From Clostridia bacterium (GTDB lineage: Bacteria; Bacillota; Clostridia; Oscillospirales; QAMX01), in contig JAFYNU010000151.1 of assembly GCA_017547975.1 (NCBI GenBank), positions 1-7,391 on the forward strand: DNA of 7,391 nt. The letters run 5' to 3'. The position numbers and the translations under genes are program-made. Positions within the stretch are counted from its first letter, which is position 1. Every line of letters begins with the position of its first letter. The notes below the pieces were generated by a model that was given only the letters and a program-made list of their open reading frames with translations, searched no databases and had not been told where the DNA came from. Of the stretch, positions 6,134 through 7,391 are shown in pieces.

Positions 6134-6184
6134 GAAACCACCCGAAGAAGAACGAAGGAATTCTTTTTCGGGTGGTTTCTTTTT
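6134..6184 (+). terminator. Intrinsic terminator of the spoIIE-orf240-spoIIQ unit
   Basis: A 19-bp stem, 6134-6152 with 6161-6179, is perfect except for one G-U pair. Its outer 13 bp (GAAACCACCCGAA and complement) are perfect. The loop is 8 nt, and the stem is followed by TTTTT at 6180-6184. It stands 53 bp after the spoIIQ stop and is the only clear terminator found between 2268 and this point. Confidence 0.93.
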
Positions 6185-6225
6185 GTGGAACTTCGGGGGT
6201 GTGATACGGGAGAATGATAAACGTC

Positions 6226-6242
6226 TTAATAAATTCTTAATA
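6226..6242. repeat. Tandem TTAATA repeat (PhoP-box-like) before the lipoprotein promoter
   Basis: TTAATA (6226-6231), a 5-bp spacer, then TTAATA (6237-6242); the repeat extends to CTTAATAA in both copies. The 11-bp period puts both copies on one helix face. The unit fits the Gram-positive PhoP half-site TT(A/C/T)A(C/T)A with about 5 bp between units, as I know it from B. subtilis. It ends 9 bp before the -35. In AT-rich promoter DNA it could equally be an UP-like element. Confidence 0.35.
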
Positions 6243-6251
6243 ATTTTTTTG

Positions 6252-6280
6252 TTGCAAAATGGAATCTGCTATTGTACAAT
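6252..6280 (+). promoter_or_regulatory. Sigma-A promoter of the lipoprotein gene
   Basis: TTGCAA (6252-6257), a 17-bp spacer, then TACAAT (6275-6280), with an AT-rich stretch (6224-6250) upstream. Predicted start is near 6287, leaving a leader of about 55 nt before the ATG at 6342. It lies downstream of the terminator, so the lipoprotein gene forms its own transcription unit. Confidence 0.75.
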
Positions 6281-6341
6281 AAAGATGACACAGAAACAGA
6301 AAGAGGCTGTTTTTGGAAAATAAAACAAGGAGGAACCTACC

Positions 6342-7391
6342 ATGAAACGTATTTGCAACCGCATCACAGCCCTGGCTCTTGTCTTGCTTATGACCGCGTC
6401 CCTCCTTGCATCCTGTTCGAAGGAAGCGGGGGAAAACACCGTCACCGAAGTGGATGGGATCCCGGTCTACGATAAATATGCCTCCCGTGAGATCGATTTG
6501 GGCCTCACCCGGGACGAAACCATTCTGAACGTCATTGAAGTGAATGGGGAAATCCGGGCCACCATCGGCGTGAATGAGCATCCTTACGTCCGGGACGTCG
6601 ACGATACCACCCCTTACCGGACCGAGTATCGCTATTACGACATGGATTACGTGGAGGACACGGTCAAACGTGAAAAAACCAGAACCTACCACGAAATTGC
6701 GATTGTTTCCGACCCGACCGTGGATTTTGTGGTGGGCGGTGAACCCTTCGAGGATGTACATAATAAGGGAGTCCAATACCATTATTACCGGAATGGTGAA
6801 ATGGAAGGTGGTATACTGGATGGGCTTGAAGAAGCTGAGAAACAGGCAAGAAACTTCGGAGCTATGGCAAACGTGATGCTGTATGAAGACGTTCCTTTCC
6901 TGGGGATAGATTATGGTGGTGTGACCAGTGGTGAAGTTACCCGGGGAATCGGTGCGTCGCTCTTCATTGGTGACAAACCTGTTGCTACCGCTTGGCACCA
7001 CGGTATGCCCCACGATTTTTTCTTCCGGGGACTCATCGGCATTGACGGCGTTCCGTATGCCTTAGCGACGGCGAACGAAAAGGGCCTGCTGATACCCCTG
7101 ACCCCCGAAACCACCGAGCTTACCGATGAAGGAACCGAAATCGAAGGACAGCCCACCGGCGGCGCATTTACAGACGGACGGTTTGGCTATTTTTTGAGCA
7201 ATACCGAAATCTGGCGGACCGATGGAAAAGAAAGCAAGTGCCTGACCGACCTGGCTCCCTACGGATGCACCCAAACCTCGCCGGTACGTGCGGTGAGTGC
7301 CCTTTCGGACGGACGGATATTGGTGGTGGCGGATGGCAAACTGATCGAGCTTTTTGCCTCCGACGGCAGCGAGGATGGCGTGCAGGTCTAC
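6342..7391 (+). CDS. Secreted lipoprotein of uncertain function (3' end beyond window)
   Basis: The frame is open for 350 codons from the ATG at 6342 to the right edge without a stop. The start is backed by a consensus AAGGAGG at 6327-6333 (spacing 8). It has a lipoprotein signal peptide: basic start (MKR), hydrophobic core (residues 8-22) and lipobox LASC, with Cys25 as the lipidated residue. The mature protein is rich in acidic and aromatic residues. From about residue 230 it has short repeating strand-turn units with Asp-Gly turns (such as GRFGYFLSNTEIWRTDGK and ALSDGRILVVADGKLIEL), suggestive of a beta-propeller. Some large clostridial lipoproteins carry such a region ahead of an ABC-transporter solute-binding domain, which would lie beyond the window. 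That is inference, and other exported sensor or adhesion proteins are possible. The early part (30-200) matches nothing I recognise. Confidence 0.85.
   Translation, partial: MKRICNRITALALVLLMTASLLASCSKEAGENTVTEVDGIPVYDKYASREIDLGLTRDETILNVIEVNGEIRATIGVNEHPYVRDVDDTTPYRTEYRYYDMDYVEDTVKREKTRTYHEIAIVSDPTVDFVVGGEPFEDVHNKGVQYHYYRNGEMEGGILDGLEEAEKQARNFGAMANVMLYEDVPFLGIDYGGVTSGEVTRGIGASLFIGDKPVATAWHHGMPHDFFFRGLIGIDGVPYALATANEKGLLIPLTPETTELTDEGTEIEGQPTGGAFTDGRFGYFLSNTEIWRTDGKESKCLTDLAPYGCTQTSPVRAVSALSDGRILVVADGKLIELFASDGSEDGVQVY

Noticed and set aside
6117..6323. 68-codon plus-strand ORF after spoIIQ
   Set aside because: It runs through the intrinsic terminator and the next promoter, has no ribosome binding site and has no plausible protein character.
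6237..7013. Minus-strand ORF of 258 codons
   Set aside because: It is antisense to the lipoprotein gene, which has a signal peptide, lipobox, promoter and ribosome binding site; the reverse frame has none of these.

Overview
The window looks like chromosomal DNA from a spore-forming, moderately GC-rich member of the Clostridia (Oscillospiraceae/Ruminococcaceae type). The grounds are a SpoIIE-family phosphatase, a SpoIIQ-type LytM protein, AAGGAG-type ribosome binding sites, sigma-A promoters, and AraB and NadE proteins of Gram-positive type. I see no tRNA or rRNA genes, CRISPR arrays, insertion sequences or phage genes.

Left part (1-2027, minus strand): nadE (NAD+ synthetase) is followed 24 bp later by araB (L-ribulokinase), which runs off the left edge. 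A sigma-A promoter with an approximately 100-nt leader precedes nadE. The 240-bp divergent spacer (2028-2267) also carries a likely extended -10 promoter pointing right towards spoIIE.

Centre (2268-6184, plus strand): spoIIE, an unrecognised 240-residue protein (orf240) with its own strong sigma-A promoter, and spoIIQ, ending at one clear intrinsic terminator. SpoIIE is the phosphatase that releases sigma-F in the forespore, and spoIIQ is a classical sigma-F target. An excellent forespore sigma-factor promoter (GTATA, 15-bp spacer, GGTCATACTA) starts just after the orf240 stop codon.

The most interesting feature lies here. The 15-bp spacer of this forespore promoter, plus the last two bases of its -35, is complementary to the spoIIQ Shine-Dalgarno region, giving a 17-bp stem that ends at the ATG. 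I see no terminator between spoIIE and spoIIQ, so read-through transcripts from the two upstream promoters would carry both arms and hide the ribosome binding site. Transcripts started at the forespore promoter begin after the left arm and cannot form the hairpin. This would restrict SpoIIQ synthesis to the forespore.

Right part (6185-7391, plus strand): a short AT-rich region holds a tandem TTAATA repeat with an 11-bp period (PhoP-box-like) directly upstream of a sigma-A promoter. This promoter drives a lipoprotein gene that is open at the right edge. Its function is not settled by the visible part.
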